A stretch of 64,000 nt of DNA, taken from contig NZ_JBEWCD010000002.1 in the NCBI RefSeq assembly GCF_040530035.1, positions 2,401,793 through 2,465,792 on the forward strand, given 5' to 3'. The stretch comes from Roseibium sp. HPY-6 (GTDB taxonomy: Bacteria; Pseudomonadota; Alphaproteobacteria; Rhizobiales; Stappiaceae). The notes under the pieces were generated by a model. It was not told the DNA's origin, searched no databases, and saw nothing but the letters and a program-made list of their open reading frames with translations. Within the stretch, counting starts at the first letter, position 1. Each line of letters starts with the position of its first letter. The position numbers and the translations under genes are program-made. Positions 52,159 to 60,803 of the stretch are shown here, one piece after another.

Positions 52159-52183
52159 AAGGTTCGCAGTACCTGCGGACCTT
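52159..52183 (+). terminator. Terminator of fpr
   Basis: AAGGTTCGCAG (52159-52169) pairs with CTGCGGACCTT (52173-52183), one G-T pair, loop TAC, then CTTTTGATTTT. It lies 45 bases after the fpr stop. Confidence 0.8.
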
Positions 52184-52357
52184 CTTTTGATTTTCATACA
52201 TAAATTGAGGTTTTCCAAAGAAAGCACGCGGCTTCTGTGGCTGATACCGGCTGTCGGGTGGACAGGTCAGACCAGCGGTGGCAAGAGTTTATATGGAAAT
52301 TCGTAAGACCGGCGCGAGCGGCAATTCGGCGCGGGTGAAACAGTAAGGTGCCATGCC

Positions 52358-53221
52358 ATGATCTCCGAAAATGGAACATACATGATTGCTGAAATCGGCA
52401 TCAATCATAACGGCGACATCGACAAGGCCATTCAGATGATGCGCGAGTCGAAAAAGGCTGGCTGCAACGCTGTTAAGTTCCAGAAGCGCACCATTGAAAT
52501 CGTTTATTCGGCCGAAGAGCTGGCGCGTCCGCGTGCCAATGCGTTCGGGGCAACCAATGGCGACTTGAAACGCGGCCTGGAGTTCGGAAAGGCCGAGTAT
52601 GATGCCATTCACAGAGAGGCGGCGCGTCTGGAAATCGATTGGTTTGCATCACCTTGGGACGAGCCTTCCGTTGACTTTTTGATGGGCTATGACACGCGCT
52701 ATCTAAAAATAGCGTCCGCCATGGTTACAGACAGGGATTTTCTGGAATATTGCGCATCCACCAGACGCCCATTGCTGGTTTCCACAGGCATGAGTGATCT
52801 TGCAATGGTCCGCCGGTCGGTGGAAATCATTGAAAGTGCGGGTGGAACCATTGCGTGCCTGTACCACTGCACATCGACCTATCCGACCCTCGACAGCGAA
52901 ATCAACCTGCTTGGAATCGCAACGCTCAAGAAGGCATTCCCGCATTTGGAAATCGGCTTCTCAGGCCATGAGAACGGCGTTCTGCCAAGCATCTGCGCAG
53001 CGGCCATGGGTGCGGCGTCGCTCGAGCGGCATGTCACGCTCGACAGGTCCGATTGGGGATCTGACCAGAAAGCATCTCTGGAAATGCACGAATTGGCCGA
53101 TCTTGTTGCACAGGTACGCCGATTTGAGCTTGTCCGCGGCGACGGTGTTCTGCGCTTTTACGATGACGAAAAGCCGATTGCCGATAAGCTGCGCCGCAAG
53201 GACACGCTTCAGGCTGCTTAA
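52358..53221 (+). CDS. NeuB-family nonulosonate synthase without SAF domain
   Basis: TIM-barrel enzyme of 287 aa that should condense phosphoenolpyruvate with a hexosamine or hexose derivative to form a sialic-acid-like nine-carbon sugar. AEIGINHNGDIDKA, the metal and PEP region (NAVKFQKRTIE), RYLKIASAMVTD, LLVSTGMSD, CTSTYPT and SGHENGVLPSICAAAMGAASLERHVTLDRS match the NeuB catalytic core. The usual C-terminal SAF (antifreeze-like) domain of about 60 residues is missing: the protein ends at DKLRRKDTLQAA. It is followed by a methyltransferase and a cytidylyltransferase, supporting nonulosonate synthesis. Confidence 0.85.
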   Translation: MISENGTYMIAEIGINHNGDIDKAIQMMRESKKAGCNAVKFQKRTIEIVYSAEELARPRANAFGATNGDLKRGLEFGKAEYDAIHREAARLEIDWFASPWDEPSVDFLMGYDTRYLKIASAMVTDRDFLEYCASTRRPLLVSTGMSDLAMVRRSVEIIESAGGTIACLYHCTSTYPTLDSEINLLGIATLKKAFPHLEIGFSGHENGVLPSICAAAMGAASLERHVTLDRSDWGSDQKASLEMHELADLVAQVRRFELVRGDGVLRFYDDEKPIADKLRRKDTLQAA

Positions 53222-53289
53222 TCCGGCTGCGTGAGGCGGTCCCAAGACAAAACCTCTGCCGAGCAAGCTCAATTCAACCGAGGGCACGA

Positions 53290-54039
53290 ATGTCGATCAT
53301 TGACCGTTGTCTGGAGCTATACCGGGGAGATAAATACTACGTCACCTATCCCGCGCGACCTTTGCCACAGGACTATTGGGACCTCAAACGGGATCCGGAT
53401 GGCAAGGTGAGGGACGCCGCAGCCGAACGCGACACGCGCAAGGAAGATGTCCGCTATATCGCTGAATATATAAATCACCGCGCGCCGGGAACTGTCTTGG
53501 ATATCGGCTTTGGCTTGGGGGAACTGCTTGAGCAAGTGGAAAACCTCAATACCTGCTTCGGGCTGGACCCGTCTGCGCGCGCAATCGAAATCGGCCGGGA
53601 GCGCTGTTCTGCGGAACTGAAGCAGGGTGTTCTGGAGCCCGGTACCTATGCGAATAACAGCTTTGACGTTGTGGTTGCCAACCATGTCATTGAACATGTC
53701 GACGAACCGGTCCCGTTTGTTGAAACCATATTCGACATCCTGAAGCCCGGCGGAGACTTTATCTGCGGTACGCCCAATTTCGCTAGTGCCGCAGCGCGGT
53801 TGTTTCAGGACCGTTTCCGCTTGTTGCATGACCCAACGCATGTGAGCCTGTTCACGGACGACTCGCTGATCCGGCTCTTTCGCGATTGTGGCTTTCGCAT
53901 CGAGCAGGTCGAATATCCGTTCTTTGGAACCCGTTTTGCTTCGCCCGAAGCCTTTGAAACCATGATCCGCGCTGAGGCAGACGTTTCGCCTGCGTTCTGG
54001 GGATCATTCGTAACCGTTTTCGCGCGCAAACCGGAGTAA
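53290..54039 (+). CDS. Class I SAM-dependent methyltransferase
   Basis: Cytoplasmic protein of 249 aa with a Methyltransf_11/23 domain: motif I VLDIGFGLGELLEQVE, acidic position FGLDPSA, motif DVVVANHVIEHVDEPVPF and KPGGDFICGTPNFASAAARLF. The EHV(D/E)EP pattern is common in methyltransferases of glycan clusters. Gene order, between the NeuB-like synthase and the cytidylyltransferase, suggests it modifies the same sugar or its glycan. Acceptor unknown. Confidence 0.88.
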   Translation: MSIIDRCLELYRGDKYYVTYPARPLPQDYWDLKRDPDGKVRDAAAERDTRKEDVRYIAEYINHRAPGTVLDIGFGLGELLEQVENLNTCFGLDPSARAIEIGRERCSAELKQGVLEPGTYANNSFDVVVANHVIEHVDEPVPFVETIFDILKPGGDFICGTPNFASAAARLFQDRFRLLHDPTHVSLFTDDSLIRLFRDCGFRIEQVEYPFFGTRFASPEAFETMIRAEADVSPAFWGSFVTVFARKPE

Positions 54040-54070
54040 AGGCCGACCTTTGAATGCTGGGAGTTGAAGT

Positions 54071-55255
54071 GTGAAAATTGTAGCAGCCATTCCCGCTCGC
54101 GGCGGGTCGGTTGGACTGCCTGGCAAGAACATCCGGCCGTTGAACGGAATTCCGCTGGTCGGACGCACGGTGCGTGCGGCGCGTGGGTCGCGGTTCGTTT
54201 CCGAAGTTTTCGTCTCCAGCGACTCCAATGAGATCCTGACGGTGGCCACCAAGTACGGCGCCCGCCCTGTTTTGAGGCCGCTGGAGCTTTCCGGGCCGAC
54301 GGCTACATCGGAATCTGCCCTTGTACATCTTCTTGAAGAAGAACCCTCTTTGCAGAGTGAGCCGCCTGACGTTCTGGTTTTCCTTCAGTGCACCGCGCCG
54401 TTCACGCAGGCTCATCACGTCGATCAGGTCGTTGAAGCGCTGCTGAACAAGGAAGCAACCAGCGCAATTTCCGTCGTCGACGACCATGGTTTTTACTGGG
54501 AAATCGGACCGGACGGTGCCGGGATTGGGCTCAATCACGATCCGAGCACCCAACGTGTCAGGCGGCAAGACATTTCGGCCCGGTACAGAGAAAACGGTGC
54601 TGTCTATGCGATGCGCGTACCGGAGTTCTTGAAGTCCGGCAACCGGTATTGCGGCAAGACCATTCTGGTCCCCGTGGATTCAACATGGATCGAGATCGAC
54701 ACGTCCCAGGATTGGGATATGGCCGAAGCCTTCATCCGTACCGAACAGTTTACGGGTGAACTATTGCCGGAAAGCGTGAACCCGGTGCGCGCACTGGTGA
54801 CCGCCTTCGACGGCGTCCATACAGACAACTCTGTCTTCGTCAACAGGGACGGAACGGAATCGATTGTGTGTAACCGCTATGACGAAATCGGTCTTGACCG
54901 CTTGCACGGGCGCAATCTCAGGCTGTTGATGCTTGACCGGGACGACAACGGTCTTGCTGCCCAGCGTGCGCGCAAGCTCGGGATGGAATACAGATACCAT
55001 CCTTTTGATAAGTTACAGATCATGTCCGACTGGAGCGCCAAGCAGGAGATCTCCTTCGCCGAAATGGCATATATCGGTGCTGACATTGCCGACATCGATT
55101 GCATGAAGGCGTGCGGATTGAGCGCGGCCCCACGCAACGCACCGGCCGAAGTCAAGGCGAACGCGACCCTGGTTCTTGAAAGTGCGGGCGGCGCAGCAGT
55201 GATACATGAATTTGGTGAGTTGCTCATCTCCCGTGGCATGCTTGGCAGAGGCTAA
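54071..55255 (+). CDS. Acylneuraminate cytidylyltransferase fused to a degenerate HAD domain
   Basis: CMP-sugar activating enzyme of 394 aa. Residues 1-230 are the cytidylyltransferase: IPARGGSVGLPGKNIRPLNGIPLV, FVSSDSNEI, VLVFLQCTAPFTQ, and YRENGAVYAMRV. Residues about 235-394 resemble KdsC-type HAD phosphatases, but motif I reads TAFDGVHTDN, with Ala where the nucleophilic Asp of DxDGVxTD should be. Motif II (LDRDDNG) is also atypical. The domain is probably inactive, as in animal CMAS, where a similar dead HAD domain aids oligomerisation. This gene would charge the product of the NeuB-like synthase as a CMP derivative. Confidence 0.88.
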   Translation: MKIVAAIPARGGSVGLPGKNIRPLNGIPLVGRTVRAARGSRFVSEVFVSSDSNEILTVATKYGARPVLRPLELSGPTATSESALVHLLEEEPSLQSEPPDVLVFLQCTAPFTQAHHVDQVVEALLNKEATSAISVVDDHGFYWEIGPDGAGIGLNHDPSTQRVRRQDISARYRENGAVYAMRVPEFLKSGNRYCGKTILVPVDSTWIEIDTSQDWDMAEAFIRTEQFTGELLPESVNPVRALVTAFDGVHTDNSVFVNRDGTESIVCNRYDEIGLDRLHGRNLRLLMLDRDDNGLAAQRARKLGMEYRYHPFDKLQIMSDWSAKQEISFAEMAYIGADIADIDCMKACGLSAAPRNAPAEVKANATLVLESAGGAAVIHEFGELLISRGMLGRG

Positions 55256-55312
55256 TCCGCGGAAGGCCGTCAATGTCTGAACATGTGACAGAGAGATGCA
55301 AGGACGTCTTTA

Positions 55313-56197
55313 ATGCAGACTGAAACAGACATTTTTCGCACGCTGAAGCAGCTTGGCGTGGCCAGCGAGGAGACACGGGAGGTTTTTGCCACCTCGACGA
55401 GAGACCGTGCCGGGCTGACCGTTTACCGGGACAGCCAGTCGGGCGTTGTCTACATCGGAGACTATTACGTCGGCGACGACACCTACCAGGAAGGTGTCTA
55501 CAGGCGGGAAACACTCCAGCGCGCCGGCAGCCGGGATTTCGAACTCTGTGAAGATACGCGGCGCCGGGTTGGCGCTTACAGTCAGTTTTACACGGGGCGC
55601 ACCGTCACCGAATTCGGGTGCGGCGAGGGGGCCTTCTTAAGGGAGATTGAAAGCGCATCTGAACAGGTCACCGGTATCGAGCTGCAGGAGGACTTCATTT
55701 CGGCGCTGGTTGAAGATGGTATCCCGTGTTTCGACAATGCATCGAAGATCGATGATGTTTCGCAGGATGCCGTCTTCGCTTTCCATGTTCTGGAGCATTT
55801 GCCCGATCCCTTGTCTTCACTCTCGGATCTCAAGGCGATTTTGAAACCGGGTGGGATCGCGGTGTTTGAAGTGCCGCACGCATCCGACATTCTCCTGTCG
55901 CATTTGCGATCTGCCGCCTTCAAGGACTTTACACTCTGGAGCCAGCACCTTGTATTGCACACGAGGGAGAGCTTGCGCAGATTGCTGAATGCTGGAGGCT
56001 TTTCCGACATTGTGATCGAAGGTGTACAGCGCTATCCGCTGTCCAATCATCTGAACTGGCTGTCACAGGAAAAGCCGGGTGGACACAAAAGCGTTCTGTC
56101 GGCGCTGGATACCCCGGAACTTAAGTCGGCTTATGAGGCTGCACTCAGAAAGATCGATGCGACGGATACCCTGGTTGCCGTCGCACGCAAACCGTAA
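55313..56197 (+). CDS. Class I SAM-dependent methyltransferase
   Basis: Protein of 294 aa. A preceding segment of about 95 residues (DIFRTLKQLGVASEETREVF...YIGDYYVGDDTYQEGVYRR) is followed by a Methyltransf_23 domain: TVTEFGCGEGAFLREIES, VTGIELQEDF, AVFAFHVLEHLPDPLSSLSDLKAILKPGGIAVFEVPH. C-terminal residues include SNHLNWLSQEKPGGH, a motif seen in methyltransferases of legionaminic/pseudaminic-type glycan loci. It overlaps no neighbour, but lies 57 bases after the cytidylyltransferase gene and converges on the TPR glycosyltransferase. Confidence 0.88.
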   Translation: MQTETDIFRTLKQLGVASEETREVFATSTRDRAGLTVYRDSQSGVVYIGDYYVGDDTYQEGVYRRETLQRAGSRDFELCEDTRRRVGAYSQFYTGRTVTEFGCGEGAFLREIESASEQVTGIELQEDFISALVEDGIPCFDNASKIDDVSQDAVFAFHVLEHLPDPLSSLSDLKAILKPGGIAVFEVPHASDILLSHLRSAAFKDFTLWSQHLVLHTRESLRRLLNAGGFSDIVIEGVQRYPLSNHLNWLSQEKPGGHKSVLSALDTPELKSAYEAALRKIDATDTLVAVARKP

Positions 56198-56204
56198 GTC
56201 AGGC

Positions 56205-58049
56205 TTAGAGCAATCTTTTATGGCGAACATGCGGATAGACGTTCTTGAGCTCAGTCGTCATCGCGGAGACGATTTCCGGCAGGATCTCCGATGTCTTTTT
56301 GCTTTCGTCGACATAGACATATTTCATGCTCGGGTACCATGGCGGAGACGCCTGGCCGAGCAAGAGCGCTGGCTCGACCGGACCAAAGCGCACGCAGGGC
56401 ACACCGATGATACCGGCCATATCGGCAACGCTTGTATTTGCGGATACGACTAGGTCACAAATTGCTGTCAGGTCAGCTGCCGCGCACAGGTCGTCGAAGA
56501 GATCGACATCCTCGAAATACGTGAAGCGTCCGCGTGCACGCGTTGCCAAGAAATCCAGTTCCTTCTGGATCGCCATGTATTGAAGATTTACGTATATGGC
56601 GTCTTCAGCTTCGATCACCGGCGCAAAGTCGGGTGCGGAAAGGTAGTATCTGGCGCGGTACTTCTGAAGGTTTCTGGAGCGCCATGCCACACCGATGACA
56701 GGCTTTTCAGCGGCGTCGGGAAGCCGGGCCAGAAGCGCACGCGCGCGCTCTTTGTCGAATGAATAGGCCGGCGAGGTGGCTTGGCGAAACTGCTCCAGAT
56801 CGGTCCTGAAAAACCGTGCGAGGTCGGTGATGTTGGCCGTGAGGTCGTAGTCGGTCGCCTCGTCTTGGTCACTTGCGGGTTTGGTCCTGAATTCCATATC
56901 GGGAAACGAACGCTCGTAAAGCGGGATTGCCTTCGGCGAGACTTCAACGATGATCTTCTTCGCGAGGGGCCTGAGATCCGGAAGCATCGTTCCGCTTTTA
57001 AGCGCATCACCAAGCCCCTGATCGCCCCAGACGAGTACGGTCTTGTCTGAAATGTCTTCTCCGTCCCATTCGGGCACGGGGAACTCACGGGCGAGCGAAG
57101 TCGACATCTTGTCGCTAAAACGCGCGCCGTGAAACGCCCAGCCATTTTGAAGGTCTCCCACCGAGAGATAAGACAACGACAGATTCCAGTCGATGCCTGC
57201 GGCCCCTTCAGGTGCGAGTTTCTTTGCTTTGAGAAATGTGTCGATGGCCTCGTGGCCACGCCCGAGCATGAGGTATTGGACCGCTAGTGTGACAAGGCGA
57301 TGGTAGTTTCTTGGATCGTCGTTCACAGCCTCTTCAGCATATGTCACGCCGACATGGGTCTGGGATATCGAAAAGAGAAGGCGTGCCGCCTCGTGCTTGA
57401 TTTCCGCGTGATCCGGAAATCTTTCAATGGCGTCTGCGAGCTCTTGCTCACAAACATCAAACTCCTTCAGTTCCTGACGGCACCTAGCCCGTTCGATATA
57501 GTTTTCAGGGTTGTCAGGCGTGAGCTGAATGGCCCTGTGGAACAGGGTGAGAGCCTTCTTGTGGTCCTTTTTCTCTCTCAGCAGCATGCCATAGTTGCGA
57601 TAGGCATCTCCGAACTCGGGGTATTGGACAATCAGGCGCTGGAATATCTCTTCCGCTTCTTCCGTCCGCTGCAAACGGGTGAGGGCGATCCCCTTTATAT
57701 TGAGCGCTTCCTTTTCCCGAGGGTTTAGCGATAGGGCTTTTTCGGATACGGCCAACATGCTTTCTGCGTCTGTGCCGATATCCATCATGGCCCGCGCCAG
57801 GTTGGCATAAAATGGTGCCTGGCTGGCATTCACGCCTATGGCTTTTTGAATATACTCGACCGCGCGCTTGGGATAACCGAGTTGCCGATAGGTAACGCCG
57901 AGAAGGTGAAGCGCATCTGCGTTGTTCGGAAGTTTCTTCAGAACCTGTTTGTAGCAGCGTTGCGCTTTTTCGATTTCGCCGGACTTCTGGTAGGAAAGCC
58001 CCTTTAGCATTTTCTCGCGTAGCGGATTTGCCGCCGTTTGCGTCGCCAT
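56205..58049 (-). CDS. TPR-repeat glycosyltransferase
   Basis: Large cytoplasmic protein of 614 aa. Residues about 10-260 contain at least six tetratricopeptide repeats (LKGLSYQKSGEIEKAQRCYKQVLKKLPNNADALHLLGVTYRQLGYPKRAVEYIQKAI and following). The C-terminal half resembles glycosyltransferase family 41/9-like domains (VIGVAWRSRNLQKYRARYYLS, YVNLQYMAIQKELDFLATRARGRFTYFEDVDLFDDLCAAADLTAICDLVVSANTSVADMAGIIGVPCVRFGP). TPR-GT proteins glycosylate flagellins and other surface proteins in several proteobacteria. Its location at the end of the nonulosonate genes supports a role in transferring the activated sugar, possibly to flagellin; no flagellar gene is in the window. Confidence 0.85.
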   Translation of the reverse strand: MATQTAANPLREKMLKGLSYQKSGEIEKAQRCYKQVLKKLPNNADALHLLGVTYRQLGYPKRAVEYIQKAIGVNASQAPFYANLARAMMDIGTDAESMLAVSEKALSLNPREKEALNIKGIALTRLQRTEEAEEIFQRLIVQYPEFGDAYRNYGMLLREKKDHKKALTLFHRAIQLTPDNPENYIERARCRQELKEFDVCEQELADAIERFPDHAEIKHEAARLLFSISQTHVGVTYAEEAVNDDPRNYHRLVTLAVQYLMLGRGHEAIDTFLKAKKLAPEGAAGIDWNLSLSYLSVGDLQNGWAFHGARFSDKMSTSLAREFPVPEWDGEDISDKTVLVWGDQGLGDALKSGTMLPDLRPLAKKIIVEVSPKAIPLYERSFPDMEFRTKPASDQDEATDYDLTANITDLARFFRTDLEQFRQATSPAYSFDKERARALLARLPDAAEKPVIGVAWRSRNLQKYRARYYLSAPDFAPVIEAEDAIYVNLQYMAIQKELDFLATRARGRFTYFEDVDLFDDLCAAADLTAICDLVVSANTSVADMAGIIGVPCVRFGPVEPALLLGQASPPWYPSMKYVYVDESKKTSEILPEIVSAMTTELKNVYPHVRHKRLL

Positions 58050-58261
58050 GTTCGTTCAATCCCTTTGGAATCACACCGCGAAGCATATCAGCCAGCCGAC
58101 GACTTGCGCATGTCTGCGCTTGCAGGTCGGCGAATCCCTTGGGGATAGTCTAGCGGAGCCGCAAGTTTTTCTCCTTGCAGGAAAGAGCTGGCGGAAACGC
58201 TTGCAGGGCGTGTTGAATAAGACGATACCGACACGACTAAAGAGGAACTGGCACTGTCAGT

Positions 58262-58494
58262 CACCAGCGGCAGCAGGAGATGACGATGCGCTGGCGTTTG
58301 CGCAGCACATGGTGGAACTCAATCCGGACTATTCACCGGCCTATGTAATCGATATCTGCCGCACCGCTGAGGGGCTGAAGCTGCTTGAAACCAATTGCAT
58401 CAATACAGCTGGATTTTACGAGGCGGATCTGATCCGTCTCGCTGAAGCGATCGAGAACCTTGGCATCGCCACAGACTTGAACCCGGATGCTTGA
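58262..58494 (+). pseudogene. Remnant of an ATP-grasp gene
   Basis: In the frame ending at 58494 the sequence reads FAQHMVELNPDYSPAYVIDICRTAEGLKLLETNCINTAGFYEADLIRLAEAI, which resembles the C-terminal end of ATP-grasp proteins (the ENxxNSAGFY segment with its metal-binding Glu and Asn). The part upstream in the same frame (58048-58260) reads as unrelated sequence, and the ATP-binding core is missing. It is therefore either a truncated gene or a short leftover. It lies directly upstream of the TPR gene (divergent) and next to tRNA-Val. Confidence 0.55.
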
Positions 58495-58541
58495 AGACGC
58501 GGTCCGCTCCGGGCGTGTTTCAATTGCACATGAAGTCAAGA

Positions 58542-58616
58542 TGGTGGGCGATACTGGGATTGAACCAGTGACCCCTCCCGTGTGAAGGGAGTGCTCTCCC
58601 GCTGAGCTAATCGCCC
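58542..58616 (-). tRNA. tRNA-Val (CAC)
   Basis: Seventy-five-base cloverleaf on the minus strand with encoded CCA. Acceptor GGGCGAT/ATCGCCC pairs perfectly, and the D-arm is GCTCAGCGGGAGAGC. Anticodon stem CTCCC/GGGAG encloses TTCACAC, giving CAC. It is adjacent to the ATP-grasp remnant. Confidence 0.95.
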
Positions 58617-58756
58617 TTAAGAAAGGATGGCGGGTGTCTAAAGGAGACTTGTTGCAAAGGCAAGGTTTTTTTGGCGCTCAGCCGACCTCTTCCTTCCCAC
58701 AATAGCCGCAATTTTCACGGACGCTGCGACATTGAATTTAAATTGGAGCTTGTTTC

Positions 58757-60760
58757 ATGATTATGCGTTTTTCCACGCTCGCATTTTGCTGCGCTATTGT
58801 TTCTTCGACTGCCTTGTCGCCCGTTGCGATCGCAAGTGAAAATGGCCCGATCACGAGCATTACACTCTCTTCGGGTGGCCTTGCGGAAATAGTGCGCAAG
58901 GCCGACATCGACAGCAGCGGCGAGATCGCTATGACGGTGCCGCTGGAACAGGTCAACGACATCTTGAAAAGCATCGTGGTCTATGATGAGGCAGGCGTCG
59001 TCGAAGGGCTTTCGTTGCCCGGACCTAACCCAATGGGAGAGACATTCAAGAACCTGCCGTTCACGGCAACGGACCTGCAGTCGCCGGTGACCCTGCTGTC
59101 CCGGCTTCAGGGGACGCAGGTTGAGCTGGAAAAAGAGGGAACGGTTGTCGAAGGCCTTGTAATGGGTGTCAGCATCCTGAACAGGGGCGATGAGGGACAA
59201 ATCGGTGTTGCTTCGATCCTGAGCGAGGGCAGTATCGTGAGCGTCGATCTGGAGGCGGACACTGTTGTTCGCTTCATGGACAGGGAAATCCGCGAGAAGA
59301 TCACCAAGGCATTGTCGGCAGTCGGCAGCGGCAAGTCCGACGGGGCGCGGACCGTAACCCTGAAGATCGCGGGCGAGGGGGCACGTGAAGTTGCCGTATC
59401 GTACGTTGTACCGACACCAATCTGGAAGACGGCCTATAGGGTCGTCATGTTGCCGGATGACGAGGCCCGCCTTCAGGCATGGGCGGTATTGGAAAATGCC
59501 AGTGGTGAGGATTGGGACGGCGTCAGCGTAACATTATCGTCTGGCGCGCCCGTAACCTTGAAGCAGCGCCTGCACGATCTTTACTGGCGGCAGCGCCCCG
59601 AAGTCGCAGTAGATGTCGCCGGCGGCTACGTGCCTCGGGTTGACAGCGGGGCGACCCCTTCAATGGGTGCAGGGGCGCTCGTGGAAGAGAGGATGATGAA
59701 ACGTGCCGAGGTCGCCAGAAACGGTGTCCAGGCGCTTTTTGCAGCGCCGTCTGCGCCTGCGCCGGCAGCACCCATGGACACCGAGATGGCCGCTGCTCAG
59801 GTGGGCCAGGCTGAAGAAGGCGCTGTAACAGCTTTCTTTTCTTTGCCGGAAACGGTTGATCTTGAAAACGGTGAGACACTGTCCGCGCCGATCGTTGATG
59901 CCGTTGTTTCAGCCGAGTCCGTTTCCGTTTTCCAACCGGAAAGCGGTGGTGACCACCCTGTCGCCGCGATAATGATCCGCAACGAAACCGACACCAGCCT
60001 GCCCAAAGGCATCCTGACCGTCTATGACCGCGAAGAAGGCTATGTCGGTGACGCGCAGATCAGCGGCATGCCGGCGGGGGAGCTTCGCCTCGCCAGTTTT
60101 GCCACGGATCGCAAAGTTACGATTGCCGCAGAAACCAGACCCACCCAGGAAATTACTGCCGTGAAGGTGAGCGACGGGATCCTCACGGCAACTGTCAAGG
60201 AAACCTCAACGACGACATACACGGTGAAGGGAGCGCCTGACGACGACAGGCAGGTAATCATCGAACATCCGTTCTGGGAAGGCTGGCAGATGTCGTCGCC
60301 CGACTACCTGGATTCGACAAGGACGCATTATCGTCTGAAGCGGTCCGTCCCGGAAGGTGAGACCATTGCCATGACCGTCCGTATGGATCGCACGCTTGAG
60401 GAAAGGCATACACTTTTCAATTCGGACAGGGCGGCACTCATGACTCTCGTGCGCCGGGTTCCAGACAAGGGAAATGCGGACAAACTTGAAGCGCTGGCGC
60501 AACTTCAGGCGGAAAGGACGCGTCTTCAAGCCCGGATCCAGCGCCTGGAAAGGGACAAAAACGAGGAAATAAACAACCAGCAGCGGCACCGGTCCAATCT
60601 TGCGGCCCTTTCCGCTGGCTCGGATCTCTACAAGAGGTCTTTGAAGAAGCTGGGCGACTCAGAAACCAGGATCGAGGTATTGGAAACCGAGGCCGCGACC
60701 CTCAGGGAGAGCCTTGTTGACCTTCGCCAACAATTGGCAGATCAGATCAGGGCATTTTAG
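58757..60760 (+). CDS. DUF4139 secreted/periplasmic protein
   Basis: Exported protein of 667 aa with a signal peptide (FSTLAFCCAIVSSTALSPVAIA). The region from about residue 190 on has AVSYVVPTPIWKTAYRVVMLPDDEARLQAWAVLENASGEDWDGVSVTLSSGAPVTLKQRL, the hallmark of DUF4139, and later LENGETLSAPIVDA and VTIAAETRPTQEIT. The last 90 residues form a coiled coil (LAQLQAERTRLQARIQRLERDKNEEINNQQRHR...). Related eukaryotic and bacterial proteins are sometimes annotated as mucoidy inhibitors, but the function is not established. It is next to a convergent gph. Confidence 0.85.
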   Translation: MIMRFSTLAFCCAIVSSTALSPVAIASENGPITSITLSSGGLAEIVRKADIDSSGEIAMTVPLEQVNDILKSIVVYDEAGVVEGLSLPGPNPMGETFKNLPFTATDLQSPVTLLSRLQGTQVELEKEGTVVEGLVMGVSILNRGDEGQIGVASILSEGSIVSVDLEADTVVRFMDREIREKITKALSAVGSGKSDGARTVTLKIAGEGAREVAVSYVVPTPIWKTAYRVVMLPDDEARLQAWAVLENASGEDWDGVSVTLSSGAPVTLKQRLHDLYWRQRPEVAVDVAGGYVPRVDSGATPSMGAGALVEERMMKRAEVARNGVQALFAAPSAPAPAAPMDTEMAAAQVGQAEEGAVTAFFSLPETVDLENGETLSAPIVDAVVSAESVSVFQPESGGDHPVAAIMIRNETDTSLPKGILTVYDREEGYVGDAQISGMPAGELRLASFATDRKVTIAAETRPTQEITAVKVSDGILTATVKETSTTTYTVKGAPDDDRQVIIEHPFWEGWQMSSPDYLDSTRTHYRLKRSVPEGETIAMTVRMDRTLEERHTLFNSDRAALMTLVRRVPDKGNADKLEALAQLQAERTRLQARIQRLERDKNEEINNQQRHRSNLAALSAGSDLYKRSLKKLGDSETRIEVLETEAATLRESLVDLRQQLADQIRAF

Positions 60761-60803
60761 CTAGACGTCCCGTTCGGCAGCGCCAGGTACCGGCATGAAC
60801 GAA

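Noticed and set aside
51322..52227. 301-residue open frame on the minus strand
   Set aside because: Antisense to the ferredoxin-NADP reductase gene; not protein-like.
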